DNA of 64,000 nucleotides from Rhodococcus tukisamuensis NBRC 100609 (GCF_001894985.1 NZ_BCXG01000017.1:36296-100295), one strand, 5' to 3'; counted from the stretch's first letter, positions 6,935 to 17,494 are shown. Numbers and translations are program-made. Notes: a model not told the origin generated them from the letters alone.

Positions 6935-9900
6935 TCAGACGGTCGGCAGGAATGCCTCGTCGATGATCTCCTGCTGCTCGACGGCGTGCACCTTGCTCGA
7001 ACCCGAGGACGGTGCGGACATCGAACGACGCGAGATGCGCTTGATGCCGGTCAGCTTGTCCGAGATCAGCTCGGGCAGCGCGAGGCCGAAGAACGGCCAG
7101 GCACCCTGGTTCGCCGGCTCCTCCTGGACCCAGCGGAACTCGGTGGCGTTCGGGTACCGCTCGAGGGTCTCGCGGATACGACGGCTCGGCACCGGGTAGA
7201 GCTGCTCGACCCGGACGATCGCGATGTCGTCGCGGTTGTCCTTGTGCTTGGCCGCGAGCAGCTCCCAGTACAGCTTGCCGCTGACCATCAGCACGCGCTT
7301 GACCTTGGCGCGGTCGCCGCCGCCGGTCTCGTACGTGGGCTCCTCGAACACCGAGCGGAACTTGCCGGTGGTGAAGTCCGCGATGTCCGACACGGCTGCC
7401 TTGTTGCGCAGCATCGACTTCGGCGTGAACACCACCAGCGGGCGGCGGATGCCGTCGAGGTGGTGGCGGCGGAGCAGGTGGAAGTAGCTCGCCGGGGTGG
7501 ACGGCACCGCCACGGTCATCGAGCCCTCTGCACACAGCTGCAGGAACCGCTCGATGCGGCCGGAGGTGTGGTCCGGTCCCTGGCCCTCGTGGCCGTGCGG
7601 CAGCAGCAGCACCACGTCGGAGAGCTGGCCCCACTTGGCCTCACCGGACGAGATGAACTCGTCGATGATGGTCTGCGCGCCGTTGACGAAGTCGCCGAAC
7701 TGCGCCTCCCACAGCACCAGCGCGTCGGGGTTGCCCACCGAGTAGCCGTACTCGAAGCCCACGCCCGCGTACTCGGTCAGCGCCGAGTCGTAGACCATGA
7801 ACTTGCCGTCGTTGCCGGCGTTCGCCGCGATGGCCGAGATCGGGTTGTACTCGTCGCCGGTCTTGCGGTCGATGAGCACCGCGTGCCGCTGCGTGAACGT
7901 GCCGCGCCGCGAGTCCTGGCCGGTCAGGCGCACCAGGGCGCCCTGCTCGACCAGCGATCCGAACGCCAGCAGCTCCGCGAACGCCCAGTCGACCTTGCCC
8001 TCGCGGGACATCTCGCGACGCTTCTCGATGACCGGCTTGACGCGCGGATGCACGGTGAAGCCCTCGGGCACGTCGACGAACGCGTCGCCGATCCGCTCGA
8101 GTACGGCCTTGTCGACGGCGGTGGTCAGGCGCGCGGGCGGCGTCTGGTCCAGCTCCACCGACTCCGACGGCTCCGGCTTGAACTTCTCCAGCTCGCGGAC
8201 CTCGTTGAACACCCGCTCGAGCTGGCCCTGGTAGTCACGCAGGGCGTCTTCCGCTTCCTTGAGCGAGATGTCGCCGCGACCGATCAGGGACTCGGTGTAG
8301 CTCTTGCGGACGCTGCGCTTGGTGTCGATCACGTCGTACATCGCCGGCTGGGTCATCGAGGGGTCGTCGCCCTCGTTGTGACCGCGACGGCGGTAGCAGA
8401 TCATGTCGATGACGACGTCCTTGCCGAACTGCTCGCGGTAGTCCACGGCCAGCTGGGCGACCCAGACACAGGCCTCGGGGTCGTCGCCGTTCACGTGGAA
8501 CACGGGAGCGGCGATCATCTTCGCGACGTCGGTGCAGTACTCGGAGGAACGCGAGTGCTCGGGCGCCGTGGTGAAGCCGACCTGGTTGTTGACCACGATG
8601 TGCACGGTGCCGCCGGTGCGGTAGCCGCGCAGCAGCGAGAGGTTCAGGGTCTCGGCCACCACGCCCTGGCCGGCGAACGCGGCGTCGCCGTGCAGCATCA
8701 GCGGCAGCACGGTGAAGCCTTCCTGGCCCTTGTCCAGGATGTCCTGCTTGGCGCGGACCAGGCCCTCGAGCACCGGGTCGACGGCCTCGAGGTGCGACGG
8801 GTTCGCGGTCAGCGAGACGGTGATGTCGTTGTCGCCGAACATCTGGATGTAGGTGCCCTGGGCGCCGAGGTGGTACTTCACGTCGCCGGAGCCGTGGGCG
8901 GCCGCCGGGTTCATGTTGCCCTCGAACTCGGTGAAGATCTTCGAGTACGGCTTGCCGACGATGTTGGCGAGCACGTTGAGGCGACCGCGGTGCGGCATGC
9001 CGATGACGACCTCGTCGAGCTCGTGCTCGGCGCTCTGGTCGATGACCGCGTCCATCATCGGGATGACCGACTCGGCGCCCTCGAGCGAGAACCGCTTCTG
9101 GCCGACGTACTTGGTCTGCAGGAACGTCTCGAACGCCTCGGCGGCGTTCAGCTTGCTCAGGATGTACTTCTGCTGCGCGACGGTCGGCTTGACGTGCTTG
9201 GCCTCGACGCGCTCCTGCAGCCACTGCTGCTGCTTCGGGTCCAGGATGTGCGTGTACTCGACGCCGATGTGACGGCAGTACGCGTCCCGCAGGATCGACA
9301 GGACGTCGCGGAGCTTCATCCGGTCCTTGCCGTTGAAGCCGCCGACGTTGAACTCGCGGTCGAGGTCCCACAGCGTGAGGTCGTGGGTGGTGACGTCGAG
9401 GTCCGGATGCATCCGGAACTTGTCCTTGGTGAACTGCAGCGGGTCGGTGTCCGCCATCAGGTGGCCGCGGCTGCGGTACGCCGCGATCAGTTCGAGGACC
9501 CGGGTGGTCTTGTCGACCGCCGTGGCGGAGATGTCCTTGCGCCAGCGAACCGGCTCGTAGGGGATCCGCAGGGCGTGGAAGATCTCGTCGTAGAACTCGT
9601 CGCTGATCAGCAGGTTGTGGATGGTCCGGAGGAAGTCTCCGGACTCCGCGCCCTGGATGATGCGGTGGTCGTACGTCGAGGTCAGCGTGATCAGCTTGCC
9701 GACGCCCAGCTCGGCGATCTTCTCGTCGCTCGAGCCCTGGAACTCGGCCGGGTACTCCATGGCACCGGCGCCGATGATCGCGCCCTGGCCCTGCATGAGC
9801 CGCGGCACCGAGTGCACGGTGCCGATGGTGCCCGGGTTGGTCAGCGAGATGGTCACGCCGGCGAAGTCGTCACCGGTCAGCTTGCCGTCGCGGGCGCGGC

Positions 9901-10693
9901 GGACGATGTCCTCGTACGCGCCGTGGAACTGCGCGAAGTTCATCGACTCGGTGCCCTTGATGGCGGCGACGACGAGCGAGCGGCTGCCGTCCTTGCCCGG
10001 GAGGTCGATGGCCAGGCCGAGGTTGGTGCCGGCCGGGGTGATCGCGTTCGGCTTGCCGTCCACCTCGGCGAAGTGCCGGTTCATGTTCGGGAACGCCTTG
10101 ACGGCCTGCACGATCGCGTAACCCAGCAGGTGGGTGAACGAGATCTTGCCGCCGCGGGTGCGCGCGAGGTGGTTGTTGATCACGATGCGGTTGTCGATCA
10201 TCAGCTTCGCCGGGATGGCGCGAACGCTGGTCGCAGTCGGGATCGCGAGCGAGGCGGACATGTTCCGGGCGACGGCCGCGGCCGCGCCTCGGAGGATCTT
10301 TGCCTCTGCGTCGCCGGCGGGCTTGGCGGCGGGTGCCGCGGCGGGCTTGGCGGCCGGGGCCGCGGCCTTCGCTGCGGCCGGGGCGGGTGCCGCCGGCGCG
10401 GGTGCCGCCGGTGCTGCCGAGGCGGGGACCGAGGCGGCAGGTGCAGCGGCGGGCGGTGCTGCAGCAGGAGTGACGGTGGTGGTGGCGGCGGCGGGTGTGC
10501 CGTTGCCGTTCGTGGGGCCGGCAGGCGCGGGTTGCGCGGCCTGTCCGTTGGCGCCCGAGGTGTCCGGCTTGTAGTCGGTGAGGAACTCGTGCCAGCTGGC
10601 GTCCACAGATGAGGGATCATCCTGGAAGCGCTGGTACATCTCGTCGACAAGCCACTGGTTCTGTCCGAATTGTGACGTAGAACTGCTGCTCAC
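6935..10693 (-). CDS. kgd: Multifunctional 2-oxoglutarate decarboxylase/dehydrogenase (E1o with E2o domain)
   Basis: A 1252-aa actinobacterial Kgd/OdhA-type enzyme acting at the 2-oxoglutarate node of the TCA cycle. The N-terminal [12 protein letters not shown] segment (about 6-40) is followed by an Ala/Pro-rich linker to about 125. Then comes a succinyltransferase-like domain with DHRIIQGAE near 341, and a thiamine-diphosphate E1 part with [13 protein letters not shown] near 562 and [11 protein letters not shown] near 668. Near-identity to M. tuberculosis Rv1248c (1231 aa) runs to the C-terminus ([15 protein letters not shown]). I chose GTG at 10693 because it gives the conserved N-terminus; an in-frame ATG at 10744 would add 17 atypical residues. 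In relatives the enzyme is inhibited by the FHA protein GarA/OdhI. Confidence 0.97.
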   Translation of the reverse strand: MSSSSTSQFGQNQWLVDEMYQRFQDDPSSVDASWHEFLTDYKPDTSGANGQAAQPAPAGPTNGNGTPAAATTTVTPAAAPPAAAPAASVPASAAPAAPAPAAPAPAAAKAAAPAAKPAAAPAAKPAGDAEAKILRGAAAAVARNMSASLAIPTATSVRAIPAKLMIDNRIVINNHLARTRGGKISFTHLLGYAIVQAVKAFPNMNRHFAEVDGKPNAITPAGTNLGLAIDLPGKDGSRSLVVAAIKGTESMNFAQFHGAYEDIVRRARDGKLTGDDFAGVTISLTNPGTIGTVHSVPRLMQGQGAIIGAGAMEYPAEFQGSSDEKIAELGVGKLITLTSTYDHRIIQGAESGDFLRTIHNLLISDEFYDEIFHALRIPYEPVRWRKDISATAVDKTTRVLELIAAYRSRGHLMADTDPLQFTKDKFRMHPDLDVTTHDLTLWDLDREFNVGGFNGKDRMKLRDVLSILRDAYCRHIGVEYTHILDPKQQQWLQERVEAKHVKPTVAQQKYILSKLNAAEAFETFLQTKYVGQKRFSLEGAESVIPMMDAVIDQSAEHELDEVVIGMPHRGRLNVLANIVGKPYSKIFTEFEGNMNPAAAHGSGDVKYHLGAQGTYIQMFGDNDITVSLTANPSHLEAVDPVLEGLVRAKQDILDKGQEGFTVLPLMLHGDAAFAGQGVVAETLNLSLLRGYRTGGTVHIVVNNQVGFTTAPEHSRSSEYCTDVAKMIAAPVFHVNGDDPEACVWVAQLAVDYREQFGKDVVIDMICYRRRGHNEGDDPSMTQPAMYDVIDTKRSVRKSYTESLIGRGDISLKEAEDALRDYQGQLERVFNEVRELEKFKPEPSESVELDQTPPARLTTAVDKAVLERIGDAFVDVPEGFTVHPRVKPVIEKRREMSREGKVDWAFAELLAFGSLVEQGALVRLTGQDSRRGTFTQRHAVLIDRKTGDEYNPISAIAANAGNDGKFMVYDSALTEYAGVGFEYGYSVGNPDALVLWEAQFGDFVNGAQTIIDEFISSGEAKWGQLSDVVLLLPHGHEGQGPDHTSGRIERFLQLCAEGSMTVAVPSTPASYFHLLRRHHLDGIRRPLVVFTPKSMLRNKAAVSDIADFTTGKFRSVFEEPTYETGGGDRAKVKRVLMVSGKLYWELLAAKHKDNRDDIAIVRVEQLYPVPSRRIRETLERYPNATEFRWVQEEPANQGAWPFFGLALPELISDKLTGIKRISRRSMSAPSSGSSKVHAVEQQEIIDEAFLPTV

Positions 10694-10794
10694 GGCAGGT
10701 GTTCGCCTCGTTTCTCTCTTGGTCCCCGATCGGCGCTTGTACACCCGAGGCTAGTCCCCCCGGATGGCGTCCGCGCGCGGCGGGCACCCGCCGA

Positions 10795-10808
10795 GTGATG
10801 TGCGTCAC
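10795..10808. promoter_or_regulatory. CRP/GlxR-like site upstream of kgd
   Basis: GTGATGTGCGTCAC fits the core GTGA-N6-TCAC of actinobacterial cAMP-receptor regulators. It is centred about 108 bp before the kgd start and 20-30 bp past the stop of the upstream exporter gene. It sits inside a longer, weak inverted repeat (GCGGGCAC...GTGCCCGC), which could instead end exporter transcription. Confidence 0.4.
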
Positions 10809-10826
10809 CCGTGAGTGCCCGCGGTT

Positions 10827-13800
10827 TCAACTATCGATGACATTTTGGGTCCCCGCATTATTCCCCGCAGCGCTTCGCGCCGCATCCCAGAGCCGTTCGT
10901 AGTGTCCACCGGCGTGACGCAGCTCGTGGTGTGGACCGGACTCGACGATGCGCCCGTCGTCGACCACCACGACGAGGTCGGACCGCGCGGCAGTCGCCAG
11001 CCGGTGTGCCACCACCACCGCGGTGCGCCGGCGGGCGATCAGCCGGCTGGCCTCGAGCACGGTGCGCTCGGTGGCCGGGTCCAGGGTGGCCGTCGCCTCG
11101 TCGAGCAGCAGCAGGTCCGGGTCGACCAGTTCGGCACGGGCCAGCGCGATCAGCTGACGCTGGCCGGCGGAGAGTCCCTGTCCGCGCTCGCCGATCGGGG
11201 TGTACATGCCGCCGCGGAGATCGGCGATGGTCGCCAGCGCGCCCACCGCGCGGGCCGCGGCCACGATCTGCTCGCGGGTCGCGTCGGGCCGGCCGTAGGC
11301 GATGTTGCTCGCCACGTCGCCGGTGAAGAGGTGCGCCTCCTGCGGGACCACGCCGAGCCGGGCGCGGTACTCGGGGAGCGGGTAGCCGCGTAGGTCCACC
11401 CCGTCCACCCGTACCGCGCCGTCGGTCGGGTCGTAGAAGCGGGCCAGCAGCTTGACGACGGTGGACTTGCCGGCGCCGGTCCGGCCGACCAGGGCCACCG
11501 TGGTGCCCGCGTCGATGCGCAGGTCCACGCCCTGCAGGGCGTCGGTCTCCGCGCCGGCGTAGCGGAAGGTCACGTCGGCGAGGTCGACGTCCCCGCGCAG
11601 GTGCCCGGTGATCGGCACCGTGCCCGACGGGGCAGCGGCGTCGCCGGCGAGTGAATCCTCCAGCGAACTGCGGGTTCGCAGCAGGTCCCCGATCCGGCGC
11701 AGGCCGACGCTGGCCTGCTGGTAGCCGTCGAAGACCTGCGAGAGCTGCTGGATCGGACCGAATAGCAGCCCGAGGTAGAGGACGAAGGCGACCAGCGTGC
11801 CCGCGGTGGCCTCGCCGTTGGCGACGCGGGTGGCACCGACCAGCACCACGGCGGCCATCGCCAGGTCGGACAGGAAGGTGATGAACGGGAAGAAGATCGA
11901 GATGGCCCGCTGCGAGCGCATCCGGCTGCGGCGGTAGCTGTCCGCGCGCTCGGCGAACCGTTCCGCCGCGAAGTCCTCACGCCGGTACGCCTGCGCCGCG
12001 CGCAGCCCCGCGACGTTCTCCTGGAAGTCGGCGTTGACGATCGAGATGCGTTCCCGCGAAACCGAGTACGCCACGGAGGACACCCGGCGGAAGAGCAGGG
12101 TGGCCACCAGTAGCGGCGGCACCGCGGCGAGCGCCACCAGTCCGAGCACCACGTCGGTCAGCAGCAGGGCGATCGCGATCCCGACCACCGTGAGCACGCT
12201 GACCACCGCCGTCGACAGGCCGGTCTGCAGGAACGACGACAGCGCGTCGACGTCGGTCGTCATCCGGGTCATGATGCGGCCGGACAGTTCCCGCTCGTAG
12301 TAGTCGAGGCCGAGCCGCTGCAGGTGCGCGTAGCTGCGCACCCGCAGGCTGTAGAGGACCTTCTCGCCGGCGCGGGTGGTGATCACCGTCATCACCGCGA
12401 CCACCAGCCAGTCCGCGGCGACCAGCGCGACGCCGGCGAAGGTGGCCCACCACAGCGCGGACGGCTGGTCGACCGTGACGCCGCGGTCGAGCGCGAACTT
12501 GACGATCGACGGGAACAGCACGCCCGCCAGCGAGTCCAGCGCCAGGCAGGCGATGACGGCGGCGAGGATCCAGCGGACCGGCCGCAGCAGCGCGGACAGC
12601 CGGAACGCGGGGTCCGGCCGGCGCAGATCGTGGTCGTCCATGCCGGGTTGCTCGGTGGCCGGGGGTAGGGCCGCGACGGCGGCACGCAGTTCCGGCGTGG
12701 CGGCCACGTTGCCGAGTGCCCCGGACGCCGCGCCGCCCGCGCCGTGACCGCCGCCGCCCGCAGGTGCGCCGCCCGCCGTCACCGCGCGGGTCCCTGCTGC
12801 GTCGGGTCGCTCCGGGGCGTCGCCTCGGACGCCGGCCGCGACGTCCGGCCACAGCGCCGCCTCGGACGGTTCGGCGGCGGCGCGGTCCGGTGGCGTGCCG
12901 ACCGGCTCGGAGTCGGGGTCCGGGTCCGCGAGCAGTTCCCGGAACAGCGGGCACCGTGCGTCGAGTTCGTCGACGGTGCCGGTGTCGATGATCCGGCCGC
13001 CGTCGAGGACGGCGACCCGGTCGGCGAGCGTCAGGGTCGAGCGGCGGTGCGCCAGAATCAGGGTGGTCCGGTCGCTTCGGCAGCGCAGCGTGTCGAAGAT
13101 GGCGGCCTCGGTGGCGGCGTCCACCGCGGACGTCGCGTCGTCGAGGATCAGCAGCCGCGGGTCGACCAGCAGGGCGCGCGCCAGCGCCACCCGCTGGCGC
13201 TGGCCGCCGGAGAGGGTCAGCCCACGTTCGCCGACGACGGTGTCGTAGCCGTCGGCGAGCGACTCGATGAACTCGTCGGCCTGCGCCATCTTCGCGGCGA
13301 TCCGGATGTCCTCGGCGCTGGCGTCCGGTCGGCCCAGCGCGATGTTCGAGGCGACGGTGTCCGAGAACAGGAACGGCTCGTCGAACACCAGCCCCACCGC
13401 GCCGCGCAGCTGCTCCCCGCGCAGGGTGGTCACGTCGAAGGCCTGCCCGCCGGCGGTCAGCGCGACGGTGCCTTCGCTCGGCGCGTAGAACCGGGGGAGC
13501 AGCAGCGAGAGCGCCGTCTTGCCGGACCCGGCGCGGCCGACCACGGCGACGGACTCGCCGGGCGCCAGGTCGAGGTCGAGTCCGCGCAGCACCTCCCGGC
13601 CCGGCTCGAACCCGAACGTGACGCCGCGCAGCCGGACCCCGACCGGGCCGTGCGGCAGGGCGACCGGATGCGGGGGGTCGGCGACGGCGGGCTCGGTGTC
13701 GATCACCTCGTAGACCCGTTCGACGGCGGCGCGCGAGAGCTGCGCCATGATCACCACCGACGACAGGACGCGGGTGACGTTCGACATGGTGGCGACGTAG

Positions 13801-14654
13801 GTCGCGAAGGCCAGGAAGGTGCCGATGGTGATCGCGCCGCCGAGCGCGAGGTAGCCGCCGAAGGCGATCACCCCGACCAGGCCGAGTTGCGGCAGCGCGG
13901 CCATGGTCGGCGCGAACCGGGAGTTGATCCGGGCCGCGCGCAACCGCTCCGCGTACAGGGTGCGGCCCAGGTCCTCGAGCTGGTCGACGGCACGGGCCTC
14001 CTGCCCGAATCCCTTGACCACCCGGACACCGGTCACGGTCTCCTCGACGTGCTGGGCCAGGTCCGCGGCACGCTGCTGGGCGGACCAGGTGGCGGCGAAC
14101 AGCTTCGGCCGGATCCGCCACACCACCAACGCCACCGCGGGCACCACCAGCAGCGCGACCACGGTCAGCAGCGGGGAAAGGTAGGCCATCACCACCACGG
14201 CCAGCACGAACTGGATCAGCGCGCCCGCTGACAGCGGGACCATGGCGAGCAGGCCCTGCACCAGCTGCAGGTCGGTGATCGACCGGGACACCACCTGCCC
14301 GGTGCGGATCTGGTCCTGCCCGAGTCCGTCGAGGCGTTGCAGCGAGCCGAGGAGGCCGAGTCGCAGGTCGTGCTGGACGTCGAGGGAGAGTTTGCCCGCG
14401 AGCATCCGGCGGCCGAACTGGCAGCCGAACCGGACCACCGCCAGGCCCGCGATGGCGGCGGCGACCACCGCGATCACCTCGGTGGCACCGGAACTGGCGT
14501 CGTCCACCGCGATCCGGGCGAGCAGCGGGAAGGAGATGTCGATGACCGCGGCGATCAACGTCACCGTCAGGGCGCCGACCGTGACGGACCGGTGTGCCCA
14601 GCAGGCGGCGGCCAGTCGTCTGATCCAACCGCGGGGCTTCGTCTCGGGTGCCAT
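10827..14654 (-). CDS. Fused ABC exporter, TMD-NBD-TMD-NBD (Rv0194-like)
   Basis: A 1275-aa full-length ABC exporter in one chain. Half 1 has six membrane helices to about 310, Walker A GRAGSGKTA near 370, signature LSGGQ near 477 and Walker B LLILDDATSA near 501. A Gly/Pro/Ala-rich linker covers about 580-690. Half 2 has Walker A GRTGAGKST near 1054, signature LSAGQ near 1159 and Walker B LLLLDEATA near 1180. NBD1 has Asp for the catalytic Glu and VFDE in place of the Q-loop, so one ATP site is degenerate. The architecture and C-terminal HYERLW match M. tuberculosis Rv0194, a multidrug exporter. The start is ATG 14654, since upstream codons look non-coding. Confidence 0.92.
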   Translation of the reverse strand: MAPETKPRGWIRRLAAACWAHRSVTVGALTVTLIAAVIDISFPLLARIAVDDASSGATEVIAVVAAAIAGLAVVRFGCQFGRRMLAGKLSLDVQHDLRLGLLGSLQRLDGLGQDQIRTGQVVSRSITDLQLVQGLLAMVPLSAGALIQFVLAVVVMAYLSPLLTVVALLVVPAVALVVWRIRPKLFAATWSAQQRAADLAQHVEETVTGVRVVKGFGQEARAVDQLEDLGRTLYAERLRAARINSRFAPTMAALPQLGLVGVIAFGGYLALGGAITIGTFLAFATYVATMSNVTRVLSSVVIMAQLSRAAVERVYEVIDTEPAVADPPHPVALPHGPVGVRLRGVTFGFEPGREVLRGLDLDLAPGESVAVVGRAGSGKTALSLLLPRFYAPSEGTVALTAGGQAFDVTTLRGEQLRGAVGLVFDEPFLFSDTVASNIALGRPDASAEDIRIAAKMAQADEFIESLADGYDTVVGERGLTLSGGQRQRVALARALLVDPRLLILDDATSAVDAATEAAIFDTLRCRSDRTTLILAHRRSTLTLADRVAVLDGGRIIDTGTVDELDARCPLFRELLADPDPDSEPVGTPPDRAAAEPSEAALWPDVAAGVRGDAPERPDAAGTRAVTAGGAPAGGGGHGAGGAASGALGNVAATPELRAAVAALPPATEQPGMDDHDLRRPDPAFRLSALLRPVRWILAAVIACLALDSLAGVLFPSIVKFALDRGVTVDQPSALWWATFAGVALVAADWLVVAVMTVITTRAGEKVLYSLRVRSYAHLQRLGLDYYERELSGRIMTRMTTDVDALSSFLQTGLSTAVVSVLTVVGIAIALLLTDVVLGLVALAAVPPLLVATLLFRRVSSVAYSVSRERISIVNADFQENVAGLRAAQAYRREDFAAERFAERADSYRRSRMRSQRAISIFFPFITFLSDLAMAAVVLVGATRVANGEATAGTLVAFVLYLGLLFGPIQQLSQVFDGYQQASVGLRRIGDLLRTRSSLEDSLAGDAAAPSGTVPITGHLRGDVDLADVTFRYAGAETDALQGVDLRIDAGTTVALVGRTGAGKSTVVKLLARFYDPTDGAVRVDGVDLRGYPLPEYRARLGVVPQEAHLFTGDVASNIAYGRPDATREQIVAAARAVGALATIADLRGGMYTPIGERGQGLSAGQRQLIALARAELVDPDLLLLDEATATLDPATERTVLEASRLIARRRTAVVVAHRLATAARSDLVVVVDDGRIVESGPHHELRHAGGHYERLWDAARSAAGNNAGTQNVIDS

Positions 14655-14701
14655 CGACAGCCACGTTAGACCCGACCTCCGACGGGTCCGCTCGGTGCCG
14701 G

Positions 14702-15466
14702 TCAGGTGATGTCGCGGCGCGTGGCGGCCCACCAGCCGAGGCCGCAGGCGAGGCAGGTCCAGAAGAGCAGCGCGATCGCGGCGACCGGCCACGGGGCGTA
14801 CTCGTCGATGTTCGAGGCGGAGGTCGCCGCGATCGTGGACCAGGTGGCCGCCGTCGGCAGGAGCTGAGTGAGCGCGCCCGCCCCGACGCCGGGCAGGACC
14901 GCCGTCACGACCATCTCACCGGCGGGGTACCAGGCCACCAAGGCGACTGCGGCGGTGGTGGACGACCCGAGCGCCAGCCCGAGCCCCGCCCCGATCAGCG
15001 ACCACGCCACGGTGGTCAGGACGCCGGCGGCGAGCATCGCGGCGACCGGCCACGACATCTCGAAGAGGCCGCCGGCAAAGGTCAGAATGCAGATCAACGC
15101 GACCGCCTCGACGGCGACCGCGTAGGCCGCGCCGAACGCCGCCGTGACCGCCAGTTTTGCGGTGACCACCCGGTCTCGGCCGGCGGTGGTGAGGAAGGTC
15201 GGGGTGAGCGTCTTGTGCCGGAACTCGGTGCCGGAGTTGATCGCTCCGAACAGCCCGGCGAACAGGGCCACGCCGGCGATCGCGACGAACAGTCCGACCG
15301 ACGCGGCGCCGGTGGTCAGTTTGGAACCGCTGAACTCGATGTCACCCGCCATCGCGGCATAGAAGGTCCCGGCGAACAGCGCGACGAACAGCGGGGCGAG
15401 GACCAGCGCCCACCAGAAGCGCAGGGTGGTGACCTTGCGCAGTTCGCTGGTCAGCAGCGCGGTCAT
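14702..15466 (-). CDS. ABC-2 type transporter permease
   Basis: A 254-aa integral membrane protein with about six hydrophobic segments (first at 15-38, last at 225-247). The loop EFRHKTLTPTFLTTAGRDRVVTAK is the hallmark of ABC-2 permeases of the EcsB/NatB type. It overlaps the ATPase gene by 4 nt (ATGA), so the two are coupled and form one exporter. It lies 47 nt upstream of the large exporter on the same strand. The substrate is unknown; peptides, antibiotics or lipids are usual for this family. Confidence 0.85.
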   Translation of the reverse strand: MTALLTSELRKVTTLRFWWALVLAPLFVALFAGTFYAAMAGDIEFSGSKLTTGAASVGLFVAIAGVALFAGLFGAINSGTEFRHKTLTPTFLTTAGRDRVVTAKLAVTAAFGAAYAVAVEAVALICILTFAGGLFEMSWPVAAMLAAGVLTTVAWSLIGAGLGLALGSSTTAAVALVAWYPAGEMVVTAVLPGVGAGALTQLLPTAATWSTIAATSASNIDEYAPWPVAAIALLFWTCLACGLGWWAATRRDIT

Positions 15467-16461
15467 CGGGGGCCTCCGTAGGGATCGGTCGCATGCTGGA
15501 GCTGCGGGGCCGGCGGGCCGTAGTGCTGGGCGGCGTACTGCCCGGAAGTCATGGACGCGAACACCTGCTCGAGATCGACGTGCTCGGTGACGGACCCGAA
15601 GATGCGCACGCCCGCCGCGCCGGCGATCTCCGCGACCTCGGCCTCAAGGGTGCCGCCGACGGCGAGCCGGCCGTCGGGGAGCACCTGGGCGTCGGTGATG
15701 CCCTCGGCGCCGAGGGCGAGGGCGAGCCGCGCGGCGTCGGAGGAGGCGACCAGGACCCGGCCGGTGTGGGAGCGCCGGAGGTCGTCGATACCGCCCTCGA
15801 AGACGAGGCTGCCGCGGTCGACGATCACCAACCGGTCCACCGTCTGCTCCACCTCGCGCAGGAGGTGACTCGACACCAGCACGGTCCGCCCCGAACGGGC
15901 GAACGCACGCAGGAAGTCCCGGAGCCAGGCGATGCCCTCGGGGCCGAGGCCGTTCGCGGGCTCGTCGAGGACGAGGATCTGTGGGTTGCCGAGCATGGCG
16001 GTGGCGAGCGCGAGACGCTGGCGCATGCCGAGGGAGAAGGTGCCGGCCCTCTGGCGTCCCACCTGCTCGAGACCGACCATGCCGAGCACCTGGGGGGCCC
16101 GGTCGTCGGGGACACCGACCGCCGCGGCGTACACCAGAAGGTGGCCCAGCGCGGTCCGGTTCGGGTGCACGCCGAGCGAGTCGAGGACCACACCCACCGT
16201 GCGCGCGGGCTGCGCCAGCGCGGCGAACGGCAGCCCGGTGACGACGGCGCTGCCCGTCGTCGGCGTGATCAGCCCCAGCAGCATTCGCAGGGTGGTGGTC
16301 TTGCCCGACCCGTGCGGCCCGACGAACCCGGTGATCGACCCCGTCGGCACGGTGAAGCTCAGCTCCGAGACCGCACGCACGGCGCCGAACTGCTTGCTCA
16401 GGCCGACCGCCTCGAGCGCCGGACGCGCGTGGGCCGGACCCGTCGTCTCGCCTGCGCTCAT
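15463..16461 (-). CDS. ABC transporter ATP-binding protein (partner of the ABC-2 permease)
   Basis: A 332-aa cytoplasmic ATPase of the DrrA/CcmA class. Walker A is GPHGSGKTT at 48-56, with His where Asn is common. The signature is FSLGMRQRL at 142-150, Walker B ILVLDEPANGLGPEG starts at 162, and the switch is SSHLL. The last 90 residues form the variable C-terminal domain and end in a Gly/Tyr/Pro-rich tail. ATG 16461 has a GGGAGG site 7 nt upstream, better than the longer frame. It energises the coupled permease at 14702-15466. Confidence 0.9.
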   Translation of the reverse strand: MSAGETTGPAHARPALEAVGLSKQFGAVRAVSELSFTVPTGSITGFVGPHGSGKTTTLRMLLGLITPTTGSAVVTGLPFAALAQPARTVGVVLDSLGVHPNRTALGHLLVYAAAVGVPDDRAPQVLGMVGLEQVGRQRAGTFSLGMRQRLALATAMLGNPQILVLDEPANGLGPEGIAWLRDFLRAFARSGRTVLVSSHLLREVEQTVDRLVIVDRGSLVFEGGIDDLRRSHTGRVLVASSDAARLALALGAEGITDAQVLPDGRLAVGGTLEAEVAEIAGAAGVRIFGSVTEHVDLEQVFASMTSGQYAAQHYGPPAPQLQHATDPYGGPR

Positions 16462-16533
16462 GCCGTTACCTCCCCTGCCGGACTCCACGGTGCGCCTCAC
16501 CCTATCGGCGCGGCGCTGCCCGGCGGCGGTTCG

Positions 16534-17388
16534 CTACCCGCGCAGCGCCGGCGACTCGGCCAGCGCGGCGAGGGCGGGCACCTCGTCGCGGTCGTAGGGA
16601 AGCACCTGGACGGCCACGTGATTCGCGCCCGCGTCGAGATGCTCGGTCAGCCGCGCGGCGATCGACGGTGCGTCGCCGTGCGCCACCAGTGCGTCGATCA
16701 CCCGGTCGCTGCCGCCATCGGCGAGCTCGTCGGCGGTGAACCCGAGCCGGGCCAGGTTCGCGAGGTAGTTCCGCCGGTTCAGGTAGGGAGTGACCAACGG
16801 GCGTCCAGCCACCCGGGCCGCGACGGGGTCGGGGTCGAGCACCACCTTGTGCTCGGCCGCCAGAAGCGGTGCGGGGCCGAGCAGTTCGCGAGCCTCGCGG
16901 GTGTGCTCCGGCGTGGTCAGGTAGGGGTGCGCGCCTGCGGCCCGGTCGGCGGCCAGTCGCAGCATCTTGGGTCCGAGCGCCGCCAGCACCCGGCGGCCGG
17001 CGGGCACCCCGGCCGCGTCCAGTTCGTCGAGGTAGGCGACCACGGCCTGGTACGGCTTGGCGTAGACCTCCGCCGAGGACTCCCGGTGGCCGGCGCCGAC
17101 GCCGAGCAGGAAGCGCCCGGGATGGCGGTCCTCGAGGCGGTGGAACGACTCGGCGACCTCGGCGGCCGGCGAGCTCCAGATGTTGGTGATCCCGGTGGCG
17201 ACGGTGAGGGTGGTCGTGGCGTCGAGCATCTGTTCGGCGACGGCGAGGTCCGCGGGCGGCGAGATGCCGATCCAGAGAGTGCCGTAGCCGAGTCGCTCGA
17301 CGGCCCGGGCGAATTCTGGGGTCAACCCGGCGACGCGGCGCCACACGCCGATCCGGCCGATGTCGGGGGTCTGAGGGTCGATGCTCAT
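16534..17388 (-). CDS. F420-type luciferase-like oxidoreductase, duplicate copy 1
   Basis: A 284-aa luciferase-like monooxygenase-family protein (LLM class, F420-dependent type, TIM-barrel). Typical elements are ATTTLTVATGITNIW (about 60-74), FHRLEDRHPGRFLLGVGAGH (about 90-109) and LAALGPKMLRLAADRAAGAHPY (about 141-162). The start is ATG 17388, with GGAG 10 nt upstream and the same MSIDPQTP N-terminus as its paralogue at 18743-19600. It is divergent from the MFS gene at 17495. F420 use is inferred from the family. The substrate is unknown; the divergent exporter gene suggests a small molecule. Confidence 0.85.
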   Translation of the reverse strand: MSIDPQTPDIGRIGVWRRVAGLTPEFARAVERLGYGTLWIGISPPADLAVAEQMLDATTTLTVATGITNIWSSPAAEVAESFHRLEDRHPGRFLLGVGAGHRESSAEVYAKPYQAVVAYLDELDAAGVPAGRRVLAALGPKMLRLAADRAAGAHPYLTTPEHTREARELLGPAPLLAAEHKVVLDPDPVAARVAGRPLVTPYLNRRNYLANLARLGFTADELADGGSDRVIDALVAHGDAPSIAARLTEHLDAGANHVAVQVLPYDRDEVPALAALAESPALRG

Positions 17389-17494
17389 CTGCTGCTCCGT
17401 TCGTGGACTGCTCGGGGCCAATCAACCATGCGGGCGCGGCACCTCATACCGGTAGCTGATTCGGCCCGATCGGCTCTTTTGTAGCGTTCCACCC

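Noticed and set aside
6539..10612. A 1357-codon open frame on the + strand over the kgd gene
   Set aside because: It is antisense to a highly conserved enzyme. High G+C keeps the opposite frame open, and its composition (rich in Leu, Val, Arg, His, Asp) resembles no protein family.
11977..14664. An 895-codon minus-strand frame inside the fused exporter gene
   Set aside because: Arg/Gly/Ala-rich shadow of the real frame, which has all ABC motifs.
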